A stretch of 64,000 nucleotides of DNA from Ampullaceana balthica (taxonomy: Eukaryota; Mollusca; Gastropoda; Lymnaeidae), in NCBI GenBank assembly GCA_944989445.1, contig CALYLW010000336.1, forward strand, positions 507,791 to 571,790, read 5' to 3'. Below the pieces are notes generated by a model. That model did no database searches. It was not told the origin of the DNA and was given only the letters and a program-made list of their open reading frames with translations. Shown one piece after another: positions 1 to 12,600 of the stretch. Within the stretch, counting starts at the first letter, position 1; every line of letters starts with the position of its first letter. The position numbers and the translations under genes are program-made.

Positions 1-204
1 TACTATAGTACAGTGGTGTCAAAACAATGAGTAGAGGCGTACCGAAGTGAATTATTATAAATATTTTTTTTACATTATTTTATTTTTATTTACTTTTATT
101 TTGGGGGGGGGGATGACATGGCAGGTTATTTCTAGTTCATAGCTGACAACTGTTGTTATTAACTAAACTTTCCGGGACTTACCCCTACTGAGTGGACCCA
201 TCCC

Positions 205-1021
205 TTACCATGTAATAAAGTCCTACGTAAACTACTCACCTTGTAATAAAATTTTAGGTAAACTACTCACCATTAAATCCGACGTTAACTACTAACAATG
301 TAATAAAATTAGGGCTGGTACTGAATAAAACAAATTTGTTCAATTAATCGCTTAGAAATTTATTTGATTAATCGATTAATTATATTTTTATAACGCATAT
401 ATAGATCCCCTAAGTCGCTTTTCATTATTTTAAAAATCACTTAAGTCGCGGTCAGTGTTCCTTTTCAGCTGCGCGGCCGTGCAGGTATCTAACCGACGCC
501 GCGCAGCGGTTTAGAATTACTGCGCAGAAAATTAGGTAAAATATTGCACAGAAAATCTATGCTGTGCAACTTTGCATAGGAACTATCCGTCTTTGCACAC
601 GGACCAACGAACCTTAGCAGGAACATTGGTCGCGGTAATTCCATGGCTCCAAAATTGTGTGACTTAACACATCAAATTCGTTCTGCTTCTCAAGAAATAA
701 GAAAGAAAAACCTCTTTGCCTTCGTATTCACGTCTAAATAAATAATAATAATAATACGAGTGAAAAGTATGTTAGTAACAAAAAAATATATACATTATTA
801 AATAATTGGAGAAAAAAATATTAGAAATATTTTCTTAAATTTTAATCGAATTTTAATCGTTCAAATTAATTTTAATCAATTAATTTTTTTAAACAATTAA
901 TCTATTGAATAATCGTTAATTTCCGCAGCCCTAAATAAACTCCTACGTATACTACTCACCATGTAATAAAATTATATGTAAACTTCTCACCATGTAATAA
1001 AATCCTATGTAAACTACTCAC
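205..1021 (-). repeat. Splice-donor-derived minisatellite in intron 1 of copy Z, split by a hAT-like insertion
   Basis: Units of roughly 32 bp containing ACTCACCATGTAATAAAA recur at about 205-309 and 934-1021. On the gene strand each unit reads TTACATGGTGAGTAGT, i.e. the last codon of exon 1 plus its 5' splice site. The array abuts the real donor at 1021/1022 and is interrupted by the element at 310-933. Confidence 0.8.
310..933. mobile_element. hAT-like non-autonomous element inside the copy Z minisatellite
   Basis: Ends are inverted (TAGGGCTG at 310, CAGCCCTA ending at 933), and the flanks are 8-bp near-duplicates, AATAAAAT (302-309) and AATAAACT (934-941), one mismatch. An 8-bp TSD is diagnostic of hAT transposons. 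The interior is AT-rich with a short GC-rich CTGCGCGG segment and no ORF, so it is a MITE. The short GC-rich segment resembles one at about 52650-52735. Confidence 0.75.
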
Positions 1022-1210
1022 CATGTAAGAGACGAACAAGGACAGAGCTACAGCAACAACGGCCAATCTCCGACCACCAAGCAGGTATTCTTCAATTGAT
1101 GCTGTCTTGTAGTCCTTCACAGCAAAGAAAACACCGATGGCCAATGGAATGAGCAACATGGCAACAATGACAAGATAGTCGGCAAAATGCAGATCTCCCA
1201 AAGCGGCCAT
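1022..1210 (-). CDS. SLC5-family Na+-coupled monocarboxylate transporter-like, copy Z, exon 1 only (gene continues off the left edge)
   Basis: First coding exon, 63 codons, from ATG at 1210 to a consensus donor (ATG|GTGAGT; intron begins at 1021). The peptide has an early membrane segment (about residues 11-33), the EEYLLGGRR stretch typical of SLC5 proteins just before TM2, and ends in VVAVALSLFVSYM. It differs from copy A exon 1 at only two residues (V for I in IVAMLL; F for L in GVFFAVK). No exon 2 homologue lies between 1 and 1021, so the remaining exons must be left of the window or lost. SLC5 carriers move small solutes with Na+ across the plasma membrane; the monocarboxylate assignment comes from SLC5A8/12-like sequence in sister copies A and B. 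Whether this copy is complete cannot be judged here. Confidence 0.8.
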
Positions 1211-2960
1211 GCCTTAATCTATCGGATTCTATTCATACGGTTCTGGTTGTAAGAAAGTATATACTAACTTGCTGAAATGATCTTGAGATAATGCTTAAAC
1301 CTATTTTATTTTTAAAGTTTTGGCTCACACGAAAGTATCTTTACACTGAGTAACAAACTAACGCCCCATAAATGACACCTCTTTCATTCATGTTGCTGTC
1401 AGCAATGATGTTGGAAGTCTGGCTAATGTATCAGATTAGGAACATTTTATTTCCTGTAAGAAGAGCAAAAAATTAATGGAAAAAAGCTACATAAGTTATT
1501 TTAATTAGAAACCTTGAATGCAATGCAACTAATTATTCTCAGTGACACTAAAATGTAGAAAAAAATATCTGCATATTGAATTTTCCTGGAGCAGGTATTC
1601 TCAAACTGATCTAAATCGCGGACAATGAAAAATAAAAACTTTAGAATGCACTTCTTGCATATCCCGATTACTCCTCTTTTTGTCCTCTAAAGTTGGTAAA
1701 TTTTTATAATCATTAAAGAATGGAAAAGATAATGAAACAGAAATTTTAAAAAAAATAGAATCATAGTGTCAGCGCATTAAAGTTTATCCACAGCCATTGA
1801 TCGTAAAGGGCGTACAAAAAATGAGGTTACCGCAAGTCTGGTTTGCAAAGACTGCATTGTATAATTTCTAAGTGTTACTATGCTGGTATCCAAAGCAGTG
1901 TGCGACATCTGCATCAGATAGGCTAATGTTTAAACAAAACCTAATTTTGCCATTCTGCAAAGAATAAATTTCTCTACATTTTAAATATCAGACAACGGCT
2001 GTAAAAGATACAACATGAATCACCTTAACACAGTTAAATTTGCCTTGTTTTCATTAACACATTTCTACAGCCTTTGTATGTATAACATATTTATGCTCAA
2101 TATTTTTAGAGAGAGGAAACTGTGTAAAGATTTATTTCTTCTTTAAAATCAAATAAAGGTCATGTTGTCAAAAATGAAAATTGTGATATAATAATCACAT
2201 TTGATCAATTTTAGCTCTTTGTGTTAAGAGATAAATACTGTGTGATAGTATATTGATATATATTGAATATTTGAATCGTAGAATTGTAATGGCAAATTGG
2301 TTAATTGGAATGATTTTTGTTGATTTTAGGTTAACTAGAAAAGATCTTCGTGACCATCGTTTATTTTCAACTGACCATTCAGTTGACCATTGGTTAACTG
2401 GAAATTTTCATGATGATAACAGGTCAATAAAAAGTAACTTTTTGTCTAGACTTTTTTTTTAAACACTACACCAATCAGTAGGCTATTTTCCAATACCTGA
2501 TCTTTAAACAGTAATTGATCGCCAGCACATTTCATTTAGCTCAGTACTCAATGATTTTTTTTTAAATTTTAAATTCTATGTCGGTAATGACAAAGACAGA
2601 TTACTACTGAGATTACCAAACTACTTTTAAGAGAGCACCAAATACCAATTCAGTAAAAATTGAGATTGTTAACTTATACAAGAGAAGTAATCATTCCTCT
2701 AGGTACTACTACTAAAATGTTGACAACGAATTATAAATAATACCAAATTGTTTAAACTGGTAATTGTGAAAAGTAGTGCACATCCGCTTCTTGTGGGAGA
2801 CTGGATTCGTGAATTAAACATAGAATGTCCACAGTCATTTCATTTCATGCAGTCTCAAGTGACGAGGAAGGGTTAAAACTTAATTTTTAAGGAGTAAAAC
2901 ACACAAAAGTGTATATCAAGATGTCATTGGTACACTAAAGAAAATTAAAGAATTTTTTAT
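1211..2960. repeat. Duplicated 5' flank of copy Z (paralogous to the 5' flanks of A and B)
   Basis: No gene seen. Blocks here align by eye with the upstream regions of A and B: the CAGGTATTCTCAAACTG block (about 1592; A 14656), the AGAATCATAGTGTCAG block (about 1758; A 15845; B 55417), GTGTGCGACATCTGCATC (about 1898; A 18709; B 55575) and the CACCAATCA block (about 2468; A 19558). It therefore marks the duplication unit. A single unit related to the 30-bp minisatellite of copy A is present at about 2371-2430. Confidence 0.7.
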
Positions 2961-3078
2961 TTGAAAGATGAATGCAAACCTACTTTTGTAGAGGCGAGAC
3001 CCGAACCTTACGCTTCAAGACAAAAGTTTGAAGCAAAAGCAACTAGAATAAAACAAACCCATAAAAACAAAGTTTTTG

Positions 3079-4173
3079 TACTGTATACAAGGCCACTACT
3101 TCTACTGCTCGACAAGCATTCGGTTAAAAGCCAATTATTTGCAGATGATACTCAGCTATATACTCACACTGATCCCTCTAATATGGACTCCGCTGTCCAA
3201 TTGATGCAAGAATGCATTGGTGAGGTAAAGTCTTGGATGACGTTCAGCAAACTCAAGCTGAATGATGACAAGACTGAAGCACTTCTATTTTGCAACAATA
3301 AATCACGCAGTACTTTGTCTCTTCCGAAGTCAATTCACGTAGCCAGTTCGGATATTCTTTTCACAACATCGACTAGGAATCTTGGCTACATTATTTCTGA
3401 CAACATGTCTATTAACAACTTCATCAATAACATCTGTCGCTCTGCCTACACTGCCATTAGTCAGATCAGCTCAATCCGTCATTACTTAACAGTTAGTGCA
3501 ACAAAAACTCTTGTCTGTGCTCTTGTACTTGCTCGTATGGATTACTGCAATTCTCTTCTGTCAGATGCGCCAAAACAATGCATTGAAAAACTACAGAAAG
3601 TTCAAAATTCAGCTGCTAGACTGGTGCTCTAGGCAAAAAAACATGACCATGTTACTCCACTTCTTCACTCCCTTCATTGGCTGCCTATACAAGCCCGTAT
3701 TGATTACAAACTGGCCGTTCTCTGTCACAACTTCTTTTCGGACTCATGCCCATCGTATCTTACTGAATTTTGTCGGTCTACTCACCCACTCGCCAGCTAC
3801 AATCTGATTCTTCTACAGACACACGCGTTCTCTCTGTTCCTAAGACACGCACCAAAACAGTTGGTGAAAGGTCGTTCTCTTTTTGTGCAGCCAAACAATG
3901 GAGTTCTCTACCATTACACATACGTAGTATTCAAACAACCAAGTCCTTCAAGACACATCTTTTCAAAATGTATTTTCAAAATTAATGAAACAACATTTCT
4001 TGTAAATGATTAACGTAGCTTATGTATAATGTACCGTAATTTTTGTGTTTGTTATGATATGAAAGTTCATTTAATACTTATAGGTATGTTATTTCTTTCA
4101 TGTAAAGCGCTGTGAGCCCAGTTCCTTACTGGGATACAGCGCTATATAAATAATCAATTTATTATTATTATTA
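3079..4173 (+). mobile_element. 5'-truncated CR1-like non-LTR retrotransposon (reverse transcriptase C-terminus)
   Basis: The translation contains the LFADDTQLYTH core of a reverse transcriptase (FADD catalytic motif), LNDDKTEALLF, LVLARMDYCNSLL and NSAARLV, all typical of CR1/L2-group LINEs. A TAG stop follows NSAARLVL at about 3630; the frame then resumes with LHWLPI and shifts again near 3800 before RSFSFCAAKQWSSLP. The 3' end has the family-typical hairpin (AAAGCGCTGTGAGCCC ... ATACAGCGCTATATAA) and an ATT-repeat tail ending at about 4173. It begins abruptly at about 3079 inside a copy of repeat R520 (the CAAAGTTTTTG stretch just before it), so it is a 5'-truncated insertion. It is dead: stop codon, frameshift and no endonuclease domain. 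Confidence 0.85.
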
Positions 4174-5510
4174 AAACACGAGATGCGTTCAGCGATGACT
4201 GGCGTAAAGTCCAGTGACCCGTAAAATGTAAACAATAGCGACTTCTACATATAGTTGTATATAGATGAACTAAAAATGCATTAATTTAATTACGGTACGT
4301 TCGATCAATCTGAAATTTTGATACGATGCATTGTTAGGTGACACGGGTTTGTGTGCCGAATTTCAGCTCGATGGCTTCACGGGAAAAGGGCATTTTTTAC
4401 TTTTGTTTTTCCGCCAGCCCATAAGACGGCGGTGAAGTTAATATAAGGGATTTAAATAAAACAAACCCGTAAAAACAAAGTTTTTGACTATAAATCCCTT
4501 ATATATGAGACATAACTAAAAGTATTGATTATGTTCAAACGCGACAAGCTGTTACAGACTGAATCCGTCTAACTTCTCTTTGCTTTATAACCCCTGGGGG
4601 CGGTGGGAGAGGGGAAAGGTCTGGTCACCGATCGCTGGACCGAGCTCAGCGTGACACGTAAAATGTAAACAAAAGCACGCCGGTACACCTGTTTAAAACA
4701 CGAGATGTGTTTACCCATGGCTGGCGTGAAGTCAAGTGACCTGTAAAATGTAAACAATAGTAACTTCTACATAAAGTTTTATATAGATAAACTAAAAAAG
4801 CATTAACTTCATTACAGTACGTTCGATGGATCTGAAATTTTGATACGATGCATTGTTAGGTGACACGGGTTTGTGTGCCAAATTGCAGCTCGATGCCTTC
4901 ACGGAAAGTGGGTCACATTTTACTTTTGTTTTTCCGCCCGCCCGACCAAGACAGAGACGGCGGGTACGTTAATATAAGGGATTTAAAAAAACAAACCCGT
5001 AAAATCATAGTTTTTGACTATAAATCCCTTATATATGAGACATAACTAACAGTATTGATTATTTTCAAACGCTACAAACATTTACAGACTGAATTTGTCT
5101 TAACTCAACTTTGCTTCATAACCCTTGGGTGGGGGGGGGGCGAGCTCAGCAAGACACGTATAATGTAAACAAAAGCACGCCGGTACTTCGATGGGTCGCG
5201 TCAAAGCGTCAACTCAAACTCTCACGTGGCAAAAAAACAATAACAAACCGTGAATTTGAATTACATACGTTATATAAGGATAAACTAAAAATGCATTAAT
5301 TTAATTACGGTACGTTCGATCGTTCTGAAATTTTGGTACGATGTATTGTTGGGTGAGAAGGGTCCGTGTGCCAAATTTCAGGTCAATCGGATCACGGAAA
5401 ATGGATCATTTTTGACTTTTGTTTTTCCGCCCGCCCATGAGATGACGACAGACAGAGAGAGACGGCGGTGAAGTTAATATAAGGGATTTAAAAAGAGGTA
5501 AAAAAAGATT
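4174..5510 (+). repeat. Interspersed/tandem repeat family 'R520', about 2.5 direct units
   Basis: Three copies of the TATAAGGGATTTA landmark occur at about 4444, 4975 and 5480, a period near 520 bp. Each unit carries AAAATGCATTAATTTAATTA, a GATCGATCTGAAATTTTGAT-like block, GATACGATGCATTGTTAGG and a GACGGCGGTGAAGTTAATAT segment. TAAATCCCTTATATATGAG lies opposite as an inverted partner. No coding capacity seen. Further copies are at 5560-6260, 14745-15760, 25215-25452, 25795-26300 and 34085-34160. Class unknown to me. Confidence 0.75.
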
Positions 5511-5559
5511 TAAAAAAAACACGTTTTCATAAGTGGACTAAAAAAGAATAAAATAAATA

Positions 5560-6260
5560 GAGCTATATACCGTATTTAAATTAATGCGCTTTTAGTGTAT
5601 CTCTTTATAACTCAATGTAGCATCTATTGTTGTTTGCAGTCACGTGACCCTTGCTTGAGTTCACGCTAGCCATCGAATACCACACCTCCCCCTCCTCCGG
5701 TTTTACAGCAAGGGAGAGATCAGTCGGTTTCAGTCTGTAAATGTTTGTCGCGTTTGAACATAATCAATATTTTTAGTTATGTCTCATATATAACGGATTT
5801 ATAGTCAAAAAATTTGTTTTTTTCGGTGTTGTTTAATTAAATCCCCAATATTTACTTCACCGCCGTCTCTTAGATTCGCGGTCGGGCGGAAAAGCAAAAG
5901 TAAAAAAAAATGACCCACTTTTCATGATGCTATCGAGGTGAAATTTTGCACATAGACTTGTGTTACGTATCAAGGCATTGTTTCATAATCTCTGATCGAT
6001 TGAATGTACCGTAATTAAATTAATGCATTTCTTGTTTATCACTATGTAGCCGTCTGCTATGGTTTACCTGCACGGGTCACTAGAGTTCACTCCAGCCATT
6101 GATGACCACATGCCCACAAGGGAGTTCAGTCATGTACAGTCTGTAATTGTTTGTCACGCGGTGCGTATTATATTGATCATAATCAATACGTTTAGTTATG
6201 TCTCATATATAAGGAATTTATAGTCAAAAACTGAACTTTAACGGATTTTTTAATTATTTG
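5560..6260 (-). repeat. R520 repeat, inverted relative to 4174-5510
   Basis: Two diverged partial units in reverse orientation, with landmarks TAATTAAATTAATGC (about 6013) and GTCTCATATATAA (about 5782 and 6201). They make a head-to-head arrangement with the preceding direct units. Confidence 0.65.
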
Positions 6261-6815
6261 TTTTATATCTCTGTGTTCTATTTGTTCGTTAAAGAAGGTT
6301 CTTTGCCTGGTATTTAATTTAAGTCTTAAGTAACGTCTCTTTTCCAAAGTGCGCATTGTAGTTCAAAAAAAAAGCTTTCAGTCTATTATTTGAAGGATGC
6401 CTTTATTTAAAACTAAAGTTAATTTTAAAAATTCAAGCATTTAAAGTAGAAAGAAAGTTGTAAAACTTAAAATTGTAAAAACAATTCTTAACAGTCGAGG
6501 TTGTAGAACATTGTAATATTATTTCTATAACACAACAATCAAGAAGATTATATATTTTAAAAACCATTAATGTACATTTTTCATATTTGTAGAAAATTAT
6601 TTGTTATATTGACCTAAAATGAAAAGGATAGAGCAATAACAAGGCCTAATAGAGTCCACCCTATACATTAGGTTATTATATACTCTGTATATTCTGTGAT
6701 TTATTTAAGTATACACAATCAATCAGAATGAAATTATGAGATTTGTCATTATGTAAAAATGTGAAGATGTGTAGGTTTATGAACTATTTAAATAATTTAT
6801 AAAAGTAGCTTCATT

Positions 6816-9446
6816 CAGTGGCGTAGCTAGGGGGCGGTGGGGGTGGTCCGCCCCGGGCGGCACTCATTTAGGGGCGGCATTTGTGGACATTTGAAAATTA
6901 CAACCATTTCCGACAACCGCCCTTTGTTTCTTTTGAAAGGGGTAAAACCAAGGTGAAACAAAAATATTCTTAATTTCGAGTCTTAATTAACGGATTCGCA
7001 CAACATTTGTTTGATTACATAGTGGATATTATAACTAACGCAAAACCGTTCACAAATTTTTAAATCGCTCAAAAAAGTATCCATTTGTTTGGAAAACTAA
7101 GCGGTATAAGTCACAGATGACGCTTTTATAAGAAAACTACCCAAAAAACACATCACTGCTGGGCCGAATAATGTGTGCTATCAATATCGCCACGATAGTT
7201 TTTACGTGGAATTTCGACATTCGCAGAATGATGCGCGAACACGTACCTACAAGGCATGGTGGTTCAAATATTGTGTTTAACTTGCAAGTAGTAATTTATG
7301 TTACTGTTTCAGTTTTCAGTAAATTATTGTAAGGTAAGTTATTAAAAATTTAATTTATTTTGTTTTTAATTGCATTAAAGTAGCACAAATAATTTGTGTT
7401 TGGTCATTAAAATACGGTTATTCATTAAGCATGTTACGCCTATCCAATTAAAGTAATAGTAATGTGTAAATAATTTGAATTCGTCTATTTTATGGACAAT
7501 TATTAAGATTTATGACAAGAATAAGTAAATATTCAAATTTCTCTGTTAATAAACACCACAATAGGCATAATAATTTCGAAAAAGACATAATTTAAACTTT
7601 CAAGCGTCTTGGAAAAATTGACATCTGAAGAAGTAAATAGGAAAACGAGATAATATGCTGGAATTTTACTCAATTCAATGCAATCTTTTTCTCTTCTATG
7701 TTAACTCAATTTATGGGAACCCGCCATTTTTTACATTAATGCAGAGCCATTGCACAAAGAGATGTGCTAATACTAAATGCTGTTATATGAGCCAAACTAT
7801 TTCTGAAAAGATGGAGATATCAACTGAACGCCTAGTTAGAAGGAGAAAAAATATGACTATGGCAAATTCAGAAGATGTGGTTCTATATTTAGAACAAGAA
7901 GTACAACGAGAAATGTTTTTATCCATGGCTGGAATTATAAAAGAAAATAAAATAACGCTTTGAGGAGTTGCATGTCCTTTCAGCTTCGTAAACAATACCA
8001 TGTAACCTTCCAAATGAAGCATTTGAACATCAAATAAATTACTTTATTGACATTGACAGTGCAATATGGAAAGAAAAAGGATCCAGGTTTTTATGGCTGT
8101 ACCTACACTACAAGAAGAGGCATTATGCTAGAAAAACGGGGGGAAAGGCACCCTTGATCTATTAAAATTTATTCAACAGTATAGATTGGACAATTCTGTA
8201 CTCAACATTGTAATTTTCCTATGACATTTTTCAACTTTTGCTATCAGTGTCGCTAGTTGTGAAAGGAGCTTCTCCAAACTGATGTTGATCAAAAATTATC
8301 TTCGTTCCACAATGAGCGATTAAATACAAAAAAAATATTGCAATACTCTCCATAGAAAAGATATTACAAATAATTTTAATTTGTATAGCATAATACACGA
8401 TTTTGAATAATGAAAGTTAGGAAAGTAAATGTATAAACATGTTTACATACCAATGTACAGAGACATAACTGGGTTTTTTAAGCGATTGGCTAATTTAATT
8501 GTGGCACCTTTTATTTAAATAAAAATTTAAAAGTTAGAGATTTAGCGGCACCCTTTTAAACTTTCGCAGGCCGACGCCCTTGACAACTGCCCCAATGCCA
8601 AGCCGTTGTTACGCCACCACTGCTAATGTATACAATTTCTTTGTTTTTAAAAACAAAATCATTTATTTATAAAATACAAAATAAAATAATATTATTTAGT
8701 AATGTTTTTTTTTCGTGTAAATTTGGAAAATGTTTTGTCTCATGGGGGGGGGGACCTGCGACCTCAGTAACTTTTTTGTGGCCTTTAAGAAAAGTATAAT
8801 GTATTTTTATACATATGTTTTTATAGGTATATAATCTTATGCGGCCTCTTTTATTACTGCTTACATAAATATGGCATGCAATGGTAAACATGTTCCCCAC
8901 CTTTACTTCGTTTCAATTACAATTATTTATTAATGTTTATTAATTTTTAAAAACCGTAATATAATTGATTAAGTGGCCGTCCATAAATGAAGCACGCTAT
9001 TTTGGCTGATATTTCACCCCTCCTCCCCCCACTCGTCACACGTCGTCACAAAAACTTAGACCCCCTCCTTCAATAAGACGTCACAAAGACCCCCTCCCCC
9101 CCCAATAAAAGCCGTATTTTCTGTTATAAAATGAGCATGTTCAAATTAAATTTTTGCCATTTAAGTTTGTTTTTAGTGTAACGCTGCATTCTACTATCGT
9201 AACACGCGATTTACATAAACGTCATTAAATAAAGTGCCTGTAATCAAATATTTAAGTGGAAATTTATTTAAAGTTGCGCGTATTGACGTGACGTCGCATT
9301 TCTTAAACACCCCCCCTCGTTACACATCGTCACAAACGAATTTGACTCCCTCCCCCAAGGTGCGTGATGTCATTTATGGTCGGCCCCTAAAAAGGGCGTC
9401 AAATTGGAGACCGCCCCGGGTGGCAAAAGTTCTAGCTACGCCACTG
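6816..9446. mobile_element. hAT-like transposon (2.6 kb) with perfect 8-bp TSD, degenerate transposase
   Basis: Terminal inverted repeats CAGTGGCGTAGCTAG (6816) and CTAGCTACGCCACTG (ending 9446) are flanked by a perfect 8-bp direct repeat GCTTCATT (6808-6815 and 9447-9454). Inside, at about 8249-8333, a plus-strand translation SVASCERSFSKLMLIKNYLR is the hAT C-terminal dimerisation signature, followed by a stop after STMSD. The rest of the transposase is not readable. A second hAT-type end (CGTTGTTACGCCACCACTG, about 8608-8626) suggests a composite. A PIF-like MITE sits at 8973-9387. The element ends about 155 bp from the stop codon of gene A. Confidence 0.85.
8973..9387. mobile_element. PIF/Harbinger-like MITE (GGGGCCGTCCATAAATGA family) within the hAT element
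   Basis: Inverted ends GTGGCCGTCCATAAATGA (8973) and TCATTTATGGTCGGCCCC (ending 9387), each bordered by TAA (8970-8972; 9388-9390). A 3-bp TWA target duplication is characteristic of PIF/Harbinger elements. Interior has C-runs and TCGTCACA motifs. The same MITE sits in the other copy of this hAT (27828-28222), so it was there before the hAT copied. Confidence 0.75.
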
Positions 9447-9470
9447 GCTTCATTTCTGGCCAAAAATTTC

Positions 9471-9476
9471 TTTATT
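9471..9476 (-). promoter_or_regulatory. Candidate polyadenylation signal of gene A
   Basis: AATAAA on the minus strand, about 125 nt past the TAA stop of gene A and just outside the hAT TSD. Position is plausible; no transcript evidence. Confidence 0.4.
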
Positions 9477-9482
9477 CCCACC

Positions 9483-9600
9483 CTCTCTCTCTCTCTCTCT
9501 CTGTCTTTCTCGCTTTTACTCGCACATACTCTCTCTCTCTCTCTTTCTGGTTGTATGCCTCTTTCTCTTTATGTATTCCTCTTTTTCTCTCTATGTATAA
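9483..9600. repeat. (CT)n-rich microsatellite in the 3' UTR region of gene A
   Basis: Interrupted CTCT runs immediately downstream of the gene A stop (9601-9603). Gene B has a comparable pyrimidine-rich stretch (46660-46710) on the far side of its MITE insertion, which supports homology of the two 3' ends. Confidence 0.85.
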
Positions 9601-12600
9601 TTAGGATTCAACTAAAGTACAAGCCTCGGGTATTTCAGTTTTTACGTCAGCACGTTTTACTTTATACAGCAATACTCTTACAAATGGAAATAAATACATC
9701 TCTTCAGTTTTTTTTACGCGTCCTTTTGTTATAAAACTAACAACAGTCCCCACTGATAATGATATCAGAATACCAATACAAGCGTACCAAAGATAAGAAA
9801 TATCATAGAGGAAAAAATTATTTTTTTCTGGCTGAGCATTATTTAAATCAGTTATTACATTTGTCGTGTTCATAATTAAGTTTTGGGCTTTGAAATACCA
9901 ATTCTTAGTCAGTGTGTAATTCAAAGATTTGACATCGAAACACATTTCCGTAGATGGAAGGGTGAGTGGCTTTTGCTTCCTGCCCACCAGTTGATTACCG
10001 ATACACATCCACATGTTCAGAGCCAGTGCGACGGAGCCTCCAGCTATTGCCCCATTTTTATTGCCCCAAGGCACCAAAGCACCAAGAATAAAAGCCCCCA
10101 GGACGGGACTTCCGCACACACCAACGAAGCTCGTTACAATCTGTGTAATGTTTCCTTCAATAGAACTGGCGAGGTAGGCCAGACCGATGGTGAGCAGCCC
10201 GTAGAAGCAGACACATAGCATTGTTACCCGTGTGGCGGCCCGATCACTCACTCGCTGTAGCGGCTTCTTCAAGTAATCTTCCACTGTGTTAGTGGCCAAG
10301 GCGTTTAGACCTGTCAAGTAGTTTTTATATTTAAGTGTTTTTTAAGGAAATATGTTGAATATACAATTTATATTGATGTCTTTTTGAGCACAGACAAAAA
10401 AAATTCGAAGAGATTCAGAATATTTTTTTAAATTTCACTATACAAAAATGTTGTTGTTTCTAAATGCCCATTCTCAAAAGAATACCCACCTGAGGATATA
10501 GTACTGAGAGATCCACTGAATACTGCACCCATGTATAATCCAGCCATTCCTGGGTAATCTTTCATAGAATGTAGCACGAAATAAGGAACAATCTGGTTTC
10601 TGTTCTTCACTATACCAGCCTGAAAATGTATCACACTTATCTATACAATTTTTATAAAGTGTATAATATTGTTTTATTACTTTTTGAGGTGGTGTGCGGG
10701 CCAAAAGTTAATAATATATTAAGACGTTAAATAACTCGTTGCTGTGTAAAATTTTCTATGTGAATTGGCAAGTGCAAAATCTTAGTTTCCCTCAATTGTA
10801 TGAACATAACGTCCCTAAAAAAATAACTTGCAGAACTATTTACACTGACCTGAATGGGGTCGCAGTTTATGTATGCGAAATAGGAATATACAGAGAGTCC
10901 TGTAAACAGCACTAGACATCCGTAAATTAATAGGAAGAAGAAATTCATGAAAAATATACGTTTCGCAGATCTAATTGACTTCACACTGGAGAACCGCTGT
11001 AGAGTAGACTGGTTAAATGTATTGGTTTGCCTTCAAATAGAAAAAAATCAATTTGATATAGGCATAATTGTATTATCTGTGACATGTTTCTCTCCTACAG
11101 ATCAAATTATCCAATGGTAAAACTATTTTACTACATTTTTTTATTTAGCAATATCATAACTAAACATTTAGCAAATAGTGTGTATGTGTGTGGGTTGTTG
11201 TGGGTTAAAGTCACCAAGGTCTTACCAATGAAAGATTCCACCAAAAACTGTTCCCCACCAGGTATGTCGTGTCCTCGGATCAAGACTGACCTCAGTAAAC
11301 GACGTCCGTCCTCCGGAATCAGCAATAGACCATAGTGAGCCAAGACCTCCAACTTTAATACTCGCTGTGGATCATAGTGTCAGAGAATATCGTCTTTATT
11401 TTCAACTTATTAGATTTAACGAGTGACAGAAAGAAAATCTAATTTCACTTGACTATTATTAAGGGAATTATTCTCAAAGTTATCCTCTTGCGATTTCAAG
11501 GAATTTTATTGAGAATTAATTTATTTTATTCTGAAATCAATTTATTGTCATCAATTAAAAATTATAATTCCCATTTCGACACCTATAAACATTCTGATTC
11601 TGCTCGTGAAATGCTGCCCCTCCATGCTCACTTCGCTAAGCCACTGTGTGACTATACCTACGCCAGCCACTCACCAACAATTATGATTGAAGACAGACCA
11701 AGTGACATGACAAAGCTCTGGAACACATCAGTCCACACGACGCTCTTGATGCCACCTATGGCCGTGTACACAGTCCCGATGATGCCAACTATTACTAAAG
11801 ATGTCCATAGCTCGAGGTTGGCCATAGTCTGTGAATTGGTTTTTTTTATATTTGAACTGAATTATTATACATATTTCAAGCTATACGTGCTATGTAAGCT
11901 TCTCATGAACTTTGTTTTGGATGTTAGACACAACTGTTGTAGAATTGTTTGACTTTTTTTGTCGCTTATCAGCTTCTTGCTACGCCAGCAGCAACAAGTG
12001 AACTGTTTCCATAATTACATTGAATGCTCAAATGAACAGTGTTTATGGAGTGTCAACGCGTAGGCAACGGATACGACAGCCAATATCATAGCCCTGGTGA
12101 GCCAAGTTAAGACTGAACACAAAGCGAAACCAAATCCTATTTCAAAAGGGTTGAAAACAACACGGATTCAAACTATCTGCTGTTCCGATGGGTTCATGAA
12201 ATAGTGGTGGGTCTGTTGACTTTTATTGGTGACAAAGCAGGGAAGGTCAGAACGATATAAGAGTCATACACTCGAAATGTGTGAAATTACTGAACAGATC
12301 AATCAGTCAAGTCAAGCTCAGATACTATGTTTATTTCCTACTTCCTTGCCGACGGATCAATACAAAATATGCATTTCAAAAATATATGTTTGAGCAAGTA
12401 CTTTATTAAAACAGCTCTATAAGGCGAAAAAAGGTTTAAGTACTACCCAAATAATACAGATTGTTTACTCCGAATAAATTTTTCGTGTCATTTGTCTAGA
12501 TGTTTCAGTTTCAGATTGTTTATAACTTATTAGATAGTAAGCACTGAGTTGATTATAAAGTATAAATTCAATTATAAATAACTAAATTAATTAATTAATA

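Noticed and set aside
7655..7963. 102-codon frame within the hAT at 6816-9446
   Set aside because: No recognisable transposase domain; overlapping minus-strand frame of similar length; probably chance in a decayed element.
9234..9734. Ser/Leu-rich frame on the plus strand across the end of gene A
   Set aside because: Runs through the hAT end and a CT microsatellite and is antisense to the last exon of gene A.
9883..10218. 111-codon plus-strand frame
   Set aside because: Antisense shadow of exon 7 of gene A, whose SLC5 reading is unambiguous.
11449..11952. 167-codon plus-strand frame
   Set aside because: Antisense to exon 3 and part of introns 2-3 of gene A; no domain.
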